From contig CALIZI010000189.1 of NCBI GenBank assembly GCA_938028705.1, forward strand, positions 1-62,022: a stretch of 62,022 nt of DNA. The letters are read 5' to 3'. The stretch is from an uncultured Saprospiraceae bacterium. Its GTDB lineage: Bacteria; Bacteroidota; Bacteroidia; Chitinophagales; Saprospiraceae. The number at the start of each line of letters is the position of its first letter. Position 1 is the stretch's first letter. The translations under genes and the position numbers were made by a program. Below the pieces are notes generated by a model that saw nothing but the letters and a program-made list of their open reading frames with translations, had not been told where the DNA came from and searched no databases. Positions 25,095-34,200 of the stretch are shown here, one piece after another.

Positions 25095-25242
25095 GGTAGT
25101 GTTCGACAAGAATAGGGCAAGTGATTATACGCGAGTTGCAAGGCGAATTCTTTTGTTAAAAGCGGATATTTAAGTATTCAGACACCCATTTTTCATAAAA
25201 ACATTCGCCTTGCAACTATTCCTATTTTAATCGAACACTACC
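25095..25242. mobile_element. 148-bp MITE with 12-bp TIRs and 8-bp target duplication
   Basis: Terminal inverted repeats GGTAGTGTTCGA (25095-25106) and TCGAACACTACC (25231-25242) are perfect. Both sides are flanked by the direct repeat GAAAATCG (25087-25094 and 25243-25250), an 8-bp target duplication. Inside is a 14-bp inverted repeat GTTGCAAGGCGAAT (25135-25148 and 25203-25216). No frame for a transposase is present. The GG-starting ends and 8-bp duplication resemble the IS1595 family, which is an inference. Confidence 0.9.
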
Positions 25243-25345
25243 GAAAATCGCGTATTGACGAATTCAGCCCTCTGAAAAATATCGGCTGACAACTGAGGTT
25301 GCCGATACGGAAAAAAAATATACATAAAAAACCTACCTTTACCGA

Positions 25346-26212
25346 ATGAAAGAACCGAAAATCAAGAAGTTTCCGACAGAAATATTTTGTCATCCGTACA
25401 CCAAACACACGAAGGAAGCCAAAAAAGCATTAGACGAACAGTATTGCGCTTATTTGAAGGGTACTTGTAAAAAGCCCCGAAAAAGTGAGTCGCACATCAA
25501 AGTTGGCGTTTGCAGTGTGGGTTACAAAGGCTTCCTCGACGATTACCAACCTATCATTATTTGTCCACACAGATTCAACGATACTGCCTTATTCGAGGCT
25601 ATCAAAAAGCAATATCTTGATAGTTGGAAGGAACCAATTGAATGGGTATCAGAGGTCAATATTGGCGTAGGTGGCAGTGTGGACTACGTGGCTATTCAAC
25701 GAAATAAGGATAACGAAATAACAGATTTTTTATGTGTAGAGTTTCAGGCGGGCGGTACTACAGGTACGCCGTGGCAAGCGGTTCTTGATTTTAAAGCGGA
25801 TAGAAAATTCACCCAAGACTCCTATCCTTACGGCATCAATTGGGCAAATGAATTTATGAAAACTATGATGCAACAGGTTTATAAAAAGGGAAAAATCATT
25901 GAGCATTGGCAGCGAAAAATCGTGTTTGTGGTTCAAGACGTAGCATTGACGTATCTGAAACAAGCGGTAGATACAAGTGGTTTGAGACCGGCAAATGACA
26001 ACGACCCCGTACATTTTTGTACATTTTGTTTGGATTGGAATGAGAAAACAAATAAATGGGAATTGGTTTTTAATGAAAAAGTCAGCACCGATTTGGAAGG
26101 TATTAACCGGATATTGAGCGGTGCGGATAAAGACCGATATTTGACGCAAGAACAATTCAAAGCAAACATCCTAAAAAAAGGCTTGTCAGACGGCGTATTC
26201 AAACGGAATTAA
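25346..26212 (+). CDS. NotI-family type II restriction endonuclease
   Basis: 288 aa. Five cysteines lie in the N-terminal part (Cys15, 34, 41, 56, 73), with GVCSVGY and IIICPHRF. This is the arrangement of the NotI family, where four Cys hold a metal-sulphur cluster. The catalytic segment is VGGSVDYVAIQ...LCVEFQAGG, giving Asp113...Glu132-x-Gln134. The E-x-Q variant of PD-(D/E)XK is also known for NotI. It converges on the methyltransferase gene with a 14-bp overlap of stop regions. The cut site cannot be predicted; NotI itself reads an 8-bp GC-only site. A TACCTTTA -7-like box lies close to the ATG. Confidence 0.82.
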   Translation: MKEPKIKKFPTEIFCHPYTKHTKEAKKALDEQYCAYLKGTCKKPRKSESHIKVGVCSVGYKGFLDDYQPIIICPHRFNDTALFEAIKKQYLDSWKEPIEWVSEVNIGVGGSVDYVAIQRNKDNEITDFLCVEFQAGGTTGTPWQAVLDFKADRKFTQDSYPYGINWANEFMKTMMQQVYKKGKIIEHWQRKIVFVVQDVALTYLKQAVDTSGLRPANDNDPVHFCTFCLDWNEKTNKWELVFNEKVSTDLEGINRILSGADKDRYLTQEQFKANILKKGLSDGVFKRN

Positions 26213-27272
26213 AAAGGTTAATCGCTTGATTCACACGTTGTTCTGATAGTTTAATGTAGTTTTCACTAAGATCAATACCAATACCGCGTTTATTTAGTTT
26301 CAAAGCTGTACAGACCGTACTTCCCGTACCCGAAAACGGGTCTAGCACTATACCATTTTCGGGGCAAGTTGCTTGAATCGGAGCGAGTAACAATTCTTCA
26401 GGAAATACTGCGTAATGTGCATCTTTACGCCATTTATCCTCCGGTACAATACGCCAAATGTCGGAAGGTAAATGACCTTTTGCTCCCATTTTCAAGAAAT
26501 AATAACCTTTGTCCGCGAGCTCTTTCGCTCTGCCACTGACTTTTTTATTATCGCTGTGAAAAGTACGCTGATAGCCTCTGATTGTCATTCTGAAATCTAC
26601 AATCTCCCCTTGTCGCATAGAAAGCAAAGTATCTTCAAGGGCTTGCAAAGCGTTTTTTCTTTCTTCTTCGTTCAGAGCTTCGGACTCTGCGATTTGTTTT
26701 CTGTATTTCACACCACTTACTCCGGTTGCAGACACAAATGAACCATTTGTTTTTCGTGGTTTCTTTTTAGGTTTTATGCGAATGGCATCATGGTCGTAAT
26801 GATATTTTTTTGATTTAACAAAATGAAAAATATGCTCATAAACATCTCGTAATCTGTCTTTTGCGCTTTGTGTACCTTTCATTTGGTCCCAAATAATATC
26901 ATTTCTGAGAATCCAACCTCTATCTTGTAACTCGATAGCGACCCGCCACGGGATACCCATTAAATTTTTATTGTGATATTTATCACCCAAATTCAACCAT
27001 AAAGAACCTGATTTTTTCAACACCCTTTTTACTTCATCAAAAATATCAGCAAGATTATTCACAAAATCTCTGTAATCATCTTCATCGCCCAAATGAACTG
27101 TTCCATTAGAAGATAAATCATACTTACGCATTTGCCAATATGGAGGCGAAGTAAACACGCAATCCACTGATTCACTTGGAATGTCCTTTAGCTTTTCAAG
27201 ACAATTTCCTAAAATAAAAATATGATTAATTTTGCCTTGAAAAAAATCTTGTATTTTACTTGTCGCTGTCAT
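26199..27272 (-). CDS. type II DNA methyltransferase (beta class, N4-C or N6-A)
   Basis: 357 aa. Catalytic motif IV TSPPYW (41-46) precedes the SAM-binding motif I DPFSGTGST (311-319), the order of the beta class. SPPYW favours N4-cytosine methylation; N6-adenine is possible. The target-recognition part lies between ~135 and 290. It overlaps the upstream small regulator gene by 17 bp and converges on the NotI-like gene, so the three form one restriction-modification unit. An N4-cytosine activity would suit a GC-rich NotI-like site, which is inference. Confidence 0.9.
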   Translation of the reverse strand: MTATSKIQDFFQGKINHIFILGNCLEKLKDIPSESVDCVFTSPPYWQMRKYDLSSNGTVHLGDEDDYRDFVNNLADIFDEVKRVLKKSGSLWLNLGDKYHNKNLMGIPWRVAIELQDRGWILRNDIIWDQMKGTQSAKDRLRDVYEHIFHFVKSKKYHYDHDAIRIKPKKKPRKTNGSFVSATGVSGVKYRKQIAESEALNEEERKNALQALEDTLLSMRQGEIVDFRMTIRGYQRTFHSDNKKVSGRAKELADKGYYFLKMGAKGHLPSDIWRIVPEDKWRKDAHYAVFPEELLLAPIQATCPENGIVLDPFSGTGSTVCTALKLNKRGIGIDLSENYIKLSEQRVNQAINLFNSV

Positions 27273-27441
27273 TCATTTTTTTCTTTACAGTTTCTGAAAT
27301 AAAACTTTTTTCGGCGAGCCATGCCATAACAATATTCCTTACTATTTCGGCATCACTATCACCAAATTCTCCTTTAAAATTCTTGAGCATTTTGTATTGC
27401 TTTTCTGTAAAGGAAACCTGAATTCTTTTTATAGCACTCAT
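27256..27441 (-). CDS. small ribbon-helix-helix-like regulator of the R-M unit
   Basis: 61 aa from the ATG at 27441 (MSAIKRIQVSFTEKQYKML). A longer frame from 27483 adds 14 residues of poor composition and is less likely. The pattern (RIQVSFTEKQYKMLKNF, then AEIVRNIVMAWL) fits a CopG/Arc-type ribbon-helix-helix protein: a short strand followed by two helices. It overlaps the methyltransferase start by 17 bp, so they are co-translated. A controller role for the R-M unit is likely by position; DNA binding is inferred from the fold only. Confidence 0.65.
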   Translation of the reverse strand: MSAIKRIQVSFTEKQYKMLKNFKGEFGDSDAEIVRNIVMAWLAEKSFISETVKKKMNDSDK

Positions 27442-27562
27442 ATTACACTCATATTTGACACAAACTAAACACAAAAATAACAAATATCCAAATTTTGAAC
27501 AAAAATAATTTTCGAATATGTACGAAGCATTGGCAAGAGAATGAAGTCGAATTTCAAAAACA

Positions 27563-27934
27563 TTAAATGCTTATATCTTCCAACCACTGATTGTACCCAC
27601 CTTCCAAATTAAAAATTCGCGCATTATCAAAACCGCCATTCCGCATGAGTGTACACGCACGTATGCTACGCCGGCCGGAACGACAATAGACAAAAATCGA
27701 ATGTTCGGCAGGAAGGTCAAGGGCTTCTATTTTTTCCCAGAAAGATTCATCGAAATAATCAATATGAATCGCGTTGGGAATATGACCAAGCGCAAATTCT
27801 TTCTCTGTTCGTACATCAATGATGACGGGGTGTGCAGCCGCTTTTATTTGTGCTGAAAAATCCGCAGGTACGAGATTATTCAATTGCGTTTTGAGCAGTC
27901 GCCAACGCGGTGTTTTGCATGATTGGTCTTGCAT
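27563..27934 (-). CDS. rhodanese-domain protein
   Basis: 123 aa, a single rhodanese domain. The sequence shows IIDVRTEKEFALGHIPNAIHI (start of the domain) and the active loop CRSGRRS with Cys84, the sulphur-carrying residue. It has no signal peptide and is expected in the cytoplasm. It follows an SGNH lipoprotein gene by 47 bp on the same strand. The substrate is not predictable from a single-domain rhodanese. Confidence 0.88.
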   Translation of the reverse strand: MQDQSCKTPRWRLLKTQLNNLVPADFSAQIKAAAHPVIIDVRTEKEFALGHIPNAIHIDYFDESFWEKIEALDLPAEHSIFVYCRSGRRSIRACTLMRNGGFDNARIFNLEGGYNQWLEDISI

Positions 27935-27981
27935 AAATTGATTGATTTTTCAGTTAGGGATTGCATTATTTTCGCTATCAT

Positions 27982-28632
27982 TCATTTGAAATCTTCACAC
28001 ACAATATCTTTCCACAACAAATATCCTTTTCGATTCATGTGTAGGCTATCTAAAATAAAAATAGTTGGGTCGGGGCGACCATTCGTACCAAGCATTTTAT
28101 CCCAAACATCGACATAAAAAAGTTGGGAATTTTCGGCACAATAACGCTTCAACAAAGCATTGAATGTCGTGTATTGCTCCTTGTATTGCCAACGCGACGG
28201 ACTTGGTTTGGCACTGATAAAATGAATGGTCATATTGGGATTTGATTGGAGTATTTTATCGACGACTTGCTTTGTGGTTTTCATGATGGCATCGGGCGAT
28301 TTTTCGGCTGCAATATCGTTATCTCCTTCGTAGATAAAAACTTTATCCGGTCCAAATCGCAATACTGTCTCCTCTATAAAAAACAATAAATCAGACATGT
28401 GCGAGCCGCCAAAGCCCGTATTGACCACCGGAACACCGCTACAATCTTTTTCTATCCCTTCCCACATGCGAATACTGGAACTTCCTGTAAAAACCGTCAA
28501 GCCCTCGCCTTCAGGAATAGGCAATGTTGCGATTTTTTTGATTGCTCCATCAAAGCGATGCGGGTCAACTGAATTGAAACGACAACTCCAAAATATAGTT
28601 GACAATAAAATATACAGTATTAAAATTTTCAT
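27982..28632 (-). CDS. SGNH/GDSL hydrolase lipoprotein
   Basis: 216 aa with a lipoprotein signal (STIFWSC, Cys17). The SGNH blocks are visible: block I FTGSSSIRMW (Ser52 the likely nucleophile), block II NTGFGGSH (71-78), block III EGDNDI (Asn105) and block V DSLHMNRKGY (Asp/His). This is the GDSL-like esterase/acylhydrolase fold. It may deacylate glycans or lipids in the envelope. It starts 16 bp after the acetyltransferase gene, so the two are probably co-transcribed. Confidence 0.85.
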   Translation of the reverse strand: MKILILYILLSTIFWSCRFNSVDPHRFDGAIKKIATLPIPEGEGLTVFTGSSSIRMWEGIEKDCSGVPVVNTGFGGSHMSDLLFFIEETVLRFGPDKVFIYEGDNDIAAEKSPDAIMKTTKQVVDKILQSNPNMTIHFISAKPSPSRWQYKEQYTTFNALLKRYCAENSQLFYVDVWDKMLGTNGRPDPTIFILDSLHMNRKGYLLWKDIVCEDFK

Positions 28633-28648
28633 ATTTGGTTCGTTTTAT

Positions 28649-29134
28649 TTACGCCAACTCCTCCCAACTTATATCGCGCCCCGGATAAGCTACTTTTTCA
28701 AAACACCATTCCTCAGCAATCCACTGTTTGACGGATTCAAATAAATGCTCATCTAAGCCGTTTTCGACTTCGCTTTGCCTCACCCACATGATTATTTTGG
28801 CTTCATAATCAGAATGAGCCGAAGGGTAAATATACATGCAGCCCAAGCATCGGCTTTCGTCCAAATTCATGACAGTATAGGCAAAAGACGAACGTCTCTG
28901 AAATTCTTTTTGATGCCAGCCCAAGTCAATTAGGTTTTGTTCAAAAGTCAAGTCTTGGGGCCATTTTTGATTGGGTCCGAATGGTTTGGTTTTCAGCAAA
29001 TGTTCGGCACTGGACATTACTGCATCGTAATCTTTGACGACATCAGAAACCTTCAACATGCGTAAGCGAAGTCGAGGCGTTTTGAGTTGCGGAGGAATTT
29101 TGAAATCTCTTGGTATGAATAGTGTTTTGCTCAT
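28649..29134 (-). CDS. GNAT-family N-acetyltransferase
   Basis: 161 aa. The GNAT pattern is seen in LKTPRLRLRMLKVSDVVKDYDAV, SFAYTVMNLDESRCLGCMYIYPS (the core strands) and the final KVAYPGR segment. It resembles small acetyltransferases related to the RimJ/RimL-type group. The acetyl-CoA P-loop (Q/R-x-x-G-x-G/A) is not obvious, so activity is less certain than the fold. It heads a three-gene run with the SGNH hydrolase and rhodanese. Confidence 0.65.
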   Translation of the reverse strand: MSKTLFIPRDFKIPPQLKTPRLRLRMLKVSDVVKDYDAVMSSAEHLLKTKPFGPNQKWPQDLTFEQNLIDLGWHQKEFQRRSSFAYTVMNLDESRCLGCMYIYPSAHSDYEAKIIMWVRQSEVENGLDEHLFESVKQWIAEEWCFEKVAYPGRDISWEELA

Positions 29135-30100
29135 CTGTGGCTAAATATAAGAGTTTATTTTTTGATAAAGTTAAGAAGAATGGATTTGTTATAAATATTC
29201 CATATATTTTTTCATAAAAAAGCCTAAGCCAAGTTGAATATGTAGCCCCCAATTGGGGAACTACATATTCAACTTGCACTAAAGTGATGAAGCCACTACC
29301 ATTGTTTTATTACGACATTGTTTCACAATTGGCTCTATTTTTTTTCATAAAAGTTAGACTATCTACATAGACTTCTATTTCATTCAATGAATACTACAAA
29401 AAACCTCAATAAGCAAGAAATTTGTGATACAATAAGTCCGTTAGGCACAAAAACAGTCTGATTATTTTTGAATTGCTTATGTATCTTATTTAATATCTTT
29501 ATTTTTAATTAAAAATAATTATAATGCACTCATAACAAGTATGTTACTATCTCAAAAATAATCAAATTGTTAAAAAGTCCTTTATTTTATCTTGTTCTTA
29601 TTATCCTCTAAAATTCTTAGTTATGTGACAAGTATAAAATTGACTTCCATAAGTCAAATTTGTTAAAAATCTCATAAAATAACCTCCTTTTGCAATTTTA
29701 TTTCTTCTATATAAATAAAAAATTATTCTACATAAGCGTTACTTTATCAAGTAATTGCGTTATATTCATGTAACTTTTGCAAAAAATTAATTGCAAAAAA
29801 TACCTTTTGAGAAAGGTTAGCTCACACTTTCCACTCCACGTCCAAAATTCCGGTTATTCCACAAAACCTTTATCCACTAAAGGGTTTGTAATATTTAGTT
29901 AATTAACAAATCAGATAATTAGTTAGCCAAATTAATTTATTCTTTTTATTTACATATTAAATTAAGTAAAAATATAAATAATTAACAAATTATATTGATT
30001 AAAATTTTCAGACATAATCACCTGATAAATTCATTAATCAATTGCCCGATACCTGACCAAGAATATAGACATTTTTTTTACCATAAATTTAACACTTATT
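29135..30100. other. 966-bp non-coding divergent gap
   Basis: AT-rich, no supportable gene. It contains the 45-bp inverted repeat at 29231-29275 and period-7-like A/T words at 29895-29935. The rightward promoter of 30101-30958 should lie near its right end; no strong consensus was seen. Confidence 0.65.
29231..29275. repeat. inverted repeat with AAGTTGAATATGTAG arms
   Basis: Perfect 15-bp arms (29231-29245 and 29261-29275) around a loop that contains CCCCAATTGGGG, itself a palindrome. The left arm with its flank CC recurs at about 57975-57995, where it is followed by a different structure, so this is a dispersed element. Confidence 0.75.
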
Positions 30101-30958
30101 ATGAAATCATTAAAAATCATGCTAAGTGTCGTGTTTGTATGTCTCCTAGCCTTATCCGCTAAGGCTTCCGAGGCAGCATACGACCTCCGGTTCGTACAAA
30201 TCGAATCAGAACAAGCAGGGCTTGCTCTTATTGATGTAGAAATCAGAGCAACCACCCCCGGCAAGGAATTTTACCTTGCAGAACAAAACTTCCGGTTTAC
30301 ATTTAACGAAACTGCCGTTAATGCTTTCAATGCCGACTTCCCCAGTGTTAGCATCGAACAGGAATTAGCACTTTCAGGACAGGTAGCGCAAAGTTTTTAC
30401 GCACCACACCATTTGAATGGTTCTGCCGGAAATGTTATTTCTTATAATGTGGAACTTCTTGGCGGCGAAGGTTATCACATCAATTCCGATGAATGGACAA
30501 AAGTTGGAAGACTTGCTTTTCAATTGAAAAGTCCAACTGCCCGATTATCACTAACATGGTTGACAACGGATAATTTTCCACCTACACACATTGTAGAAAA
30601 AAAGGCGGACGATCTAATTCATATCTATGAAGGCAACTTTGAGGATTTTACTGCTATGATAGTAGATGTTGAAAATCCATACCATACAAAAGATGCCATC
30701 CATGTATTTCCAAATCCGGCTACTAGCAATGCTCTCGTCAACCTGACCATTGATGCTACAAAAGCATACGGAACGGGTAATATCCTTATCGCCGATGCAC
30801 TTGGGAGGACGCTCAACTCACAAGCTATATCCATTGAAAAAGGTGTACAAACCTACCAACTTGATGTACAAGCATTATCCGCAGGTACATATCATGTAAA
30901 TGTACAAACCGCCACTTGGCAATCTACATCAAAGCCATTAGTGGTCATTGAAAAGTAG
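30101..30958 (+). CDS. secreted cohesin-like protein with T9SS type A domain, paralogue
   Basis: 285 aa with a signal peptide (residues 1-23, ending LSAKASEA). The beta-sandwich part (YDLRFVQIES, then LAEQNFRFTFNETA, then NVISYNVELLGGEGY and WTKVGRLAFQL) matches block for block the protein at 19914-20747. The C-terminus from IHVFPNPATSNALVNL is a T9SS type A sorting domain. It precedes the 2351-aa surface protein on the same strand by 287 bp. As with the paralogue, a cohesin-like docking partner role for dockerin-like proteins is a hypothesis. Confidence 0.75.
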   Translation: MKSLKIMLSVVFVCLLALSAKASEAAYDLRFVQIESEQAGLALIDVEIRATTPGKEFYLAEQNFRFTFNETAVNAFNADFPSVSIEQELALSGQVAQSFYAPHHLNGSAGNVISYNVELLGGEGYHINSDEWTKVGRLAFQLKSPTARLSLTWLTTDNFPPTHIVEKKADDLIHIYEGNFEDFTAMIVDVENPYHTKDAIHVFPNPATSNALVNLTIDATKAYGTGNILIADALGRTLNSQAISIEKGVQTYQLDVQALSAGTYHVNVQTATWQSTSKPLVVIEK

Positions 30959-31130
30959 TATTTATTTATAATTTATATTTAAAATAAAATATTACAATTT
31001 TCTTATTTTTAATAATAAATACATTATAAAATTATTTTAAATTAAAAAGAGCCTTTACTTTATTTCGACTTTGGATATACAGATCAGGAAAGCAGGAAAT
31101 TTGATTTAATATTTCAAATAATTGATAATC

Positions 31131-31150
31131 ATCCCGATAATTATCGGGAT
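31131..31150. repeat. 20-bp perfect palindrome with CCCGATA core
   Basis: ATCCCGATAATTATCGGGAT reads the same on both strands. Near-identical palindromes are at 57874-57891 (core CCCGATA-GT-TATCGGG) and, with CTCC ends, at 14333-14350. All three are in gaps between genes. Confidence 0.8.
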
Positions 31151-31245
31151 TAATTTCTTTTATAAAAACATATTTAACCTAATTAACTAATTACCTGATT
31201 AACCAATATCCGACATACCAAAATATCAAAATAAAAAAATTTACT

Positions 31246-34200
31246 ATGAATAAGATAATACTGTCTAAGTATATCTCATGCTTTGTCATGGCTTGCTGCT
31301 GCTTTTTCTTTTCGGCACAGTCCAATGCACAACAAAGTGTACAGTATTCCAATTCCACATTGGTTAATGTAGGTGATGATGCCTTCATCACCACCATAGT
31401 CACAAATGCTAACGATGGTTCGCCTTTAGTCGGCATACCTGTCGAATATACGATTACAGGCACACATCCATTAGCACCAACTGTTATTAATACAGATTCA
31501 AATGGTGAAGCCACCTATACCTACACAACAACTACCGTAGGTACAGACGATTTTACCACGAATGTTGATAATGGACTTTTTGAAAATGAAGGTACTATCA
31601 CCATTAATCAAGCTCCGGTTACTTTATCTTACACCGTTGCAGGGGGCAGTCCGGTGGTAGGACAGCCTTACCCGATTACCGTAGTGGTGACGGATAGCAA
31701 TGGCAATCCTGTTGGCAATGAACCGATAACTTATACCGTAACAGGCGCGAATCCTTTTACCGGATCAGCAATGACCGGACCGAATGGAGAAGCCACCTTC
31801 ACTTACCCACTCAATAATCCGGGTTCGGATATTGTCGAAATTACGATTGGTGGATTGACACAACAATTACCTGTTAATTCTACACTACCTACGATAATTA
31901 CCTTTTCAGGAGAACAAACAGTCGATTTAGGAAGCCCTTATTCATCAACTATCACAGTAACTGACGGAAATGGTAATCCAATATCCGGTGAGCCTATAAC
32001 ATATACCATTACAGGTGCAAATCCGACTATGGGTACATTGACTACCGGACCCAACGGGCAAACGATTATTAATTATACACCTACCAATCCGGGTATGGAT
32101 ATGGTTACGTTTACGACTACTGACGGTACTACTTTGAGCTATACCATCACTATCTCAGACCCTACACCGACTACGATTATTACATTTACCGGAGACCCGC
32201 TAGTGTATCCGGGCAATCCTTACTCATCTACAGTCACAGTGACTGATGAAAATGGCAATCCAATACCCAACGAAACAATAACTTATGTTATTACAGGTGC
32301 CAATCCGACTACTGGTACGCTTAGTACCAACGGCAGTGGCGAAGCTGTAATTACTTACCTGCCCGCTAACCCGGGTACAGATGTAATTACTGTAATGACA
32401 CCTGACGGTACTATGCAAGGTACTACTGTAACTACCGTAGATCCAGACAACCTGCGTTTCACTTTCGTTCCTACCGTAGGTACAGCAGGTGAACCATATT
32501 CATTGACTTTGATAGTAACGGATGCCGCAGGTAATCCTGTTCCCGATGCACCTGTCTCTTTCACTGTCGGAGGAACAAACCCAACTACGGGTACAGCAAC
32601 AACTGATGCTAATGGAGAAGCCATTTTAACTTATACACCAACTACTGCGGGGATAGATTCTTTCACTGTCGTAGTAGGAGGATCTTCTCAATCCATCAAT
32701 GTCAGTATCGGACAGGGAGCTTGTCCTGATTGTGCAACAGGTCCCGTTAGTGTACAGGCTTGTAATGATAATGACCCATGTACAACTAATGATGTAGAAA
32801 CTATTTTGGAATGTGACGGCAGCGTATGTGTACCTTGTGCGGGTGTAGCTACCGACTGTTCCAATGCTCCAACTTCGGTAGTAGCTTGTGACGATGGCGA
32901 TGCTTGTACGACCAATGACGTACAAACGATTTCTGATTGTGATAATAGTGTATGTGTTCCTTGTCAAGGTACACCGCTTGACTGCAATAGCGGAACAACT
33001 ACCGTAGTAGCTTGTGACGACGGCGACCCATGTACGATTGGTGATACCCAAGAAGTAGCTTGCGACGGTACGGTATGTGTGCCATGTGAAGGTACAACTA
33101 CGCCGGATTGCTCAAATGGACCAACGACAACAGTGACTTGTGATGACGGTAATGACTGTACGATTAATGACGTTCAGGAAGTAGCTTGTGACGGTACAAT
33201 ATGTGTGCCTTGTCAAGGTACGCTTCAAGATTGTAATAATGGTGCTACAACTATGGTAGCCTGCGATGATGGTGACGCATGTACAATTAATGATATGCAG
33301 GAAGTAGCCTGTGACGGTACAGTATGTGTGCCATGTCAAGGTACACTTCAAGATTGTAATAATGGTGCTACAACTATGGTAGCCTGTGACGATGGCGACC
33401 CATGTACACTCAACGATATGCAAGAAGTAGCCTGTGACGGTAGCGTATGTGTACCTTGTCAAGGTGTTGCGCCTTCTTGTGAGGAGAGTGTTTTGGATTT
33501 TGAAGATAACGGAATTGACTGGACAGATAATGCGCTTTCAGGTACTTACACTGTGGATGGTATCACTTACAGCATCAGTATAGATGATAGTGATAATATT
33601 TTGTATGGTGATGCTCACGAAGGTCCTTCAACCAAAGAATCGGGTAGTGGTATCAGACTTGGTATTGACCCGCACGATGTGAATGATAAAGTAACGATTA
33701 CTTACGATTTATCTCAAACAGTTGATTTTGTATCCTTCAAAATCAGAGATTTGGATTTGAAAACTTACGGCGCAGGCTCTTCCAACCAACAAGAAGCGGT
33801 TTGTGTATATGGTTATAAAGACCCTGCAAGTGGAGCAGGCGCAGCTATCGAAATTTTACCGACAATTACTTCTTATGATGGTCATGCTGCTATCAATGGC
33901 AATTGTGCAGAAGCTACTGTTAATTCTGCTGATTCAGGTAAAGAAGAAAGTGTATTGGTTCAATTTACGGAATGTGTGGATAGAATTGTAGTTGAATATG
34001 GTTCAGGCTCCAACTCTCCTGTGAGCAATCCAAGTTATTCTAAAATCTATATCGGTGATGAGTTTGGTTTTGTGACCAAATCATGCAATCCTTCATGTGT
34101 TACATTGACTTGTGATAATGGTATTGTACAAGCATGTGACGATGGCAATCCATTGACCATTAATGATGTAGAAACAGTCTTGACCTGTGGCGGTGCGGTA

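Noticed and set aside
32224-33462. Open frames antisense to the giant protein's repeats
   Set aside because: They mirror the repetitive Thr/Cys codons of the real gene, have no start context and no family match.
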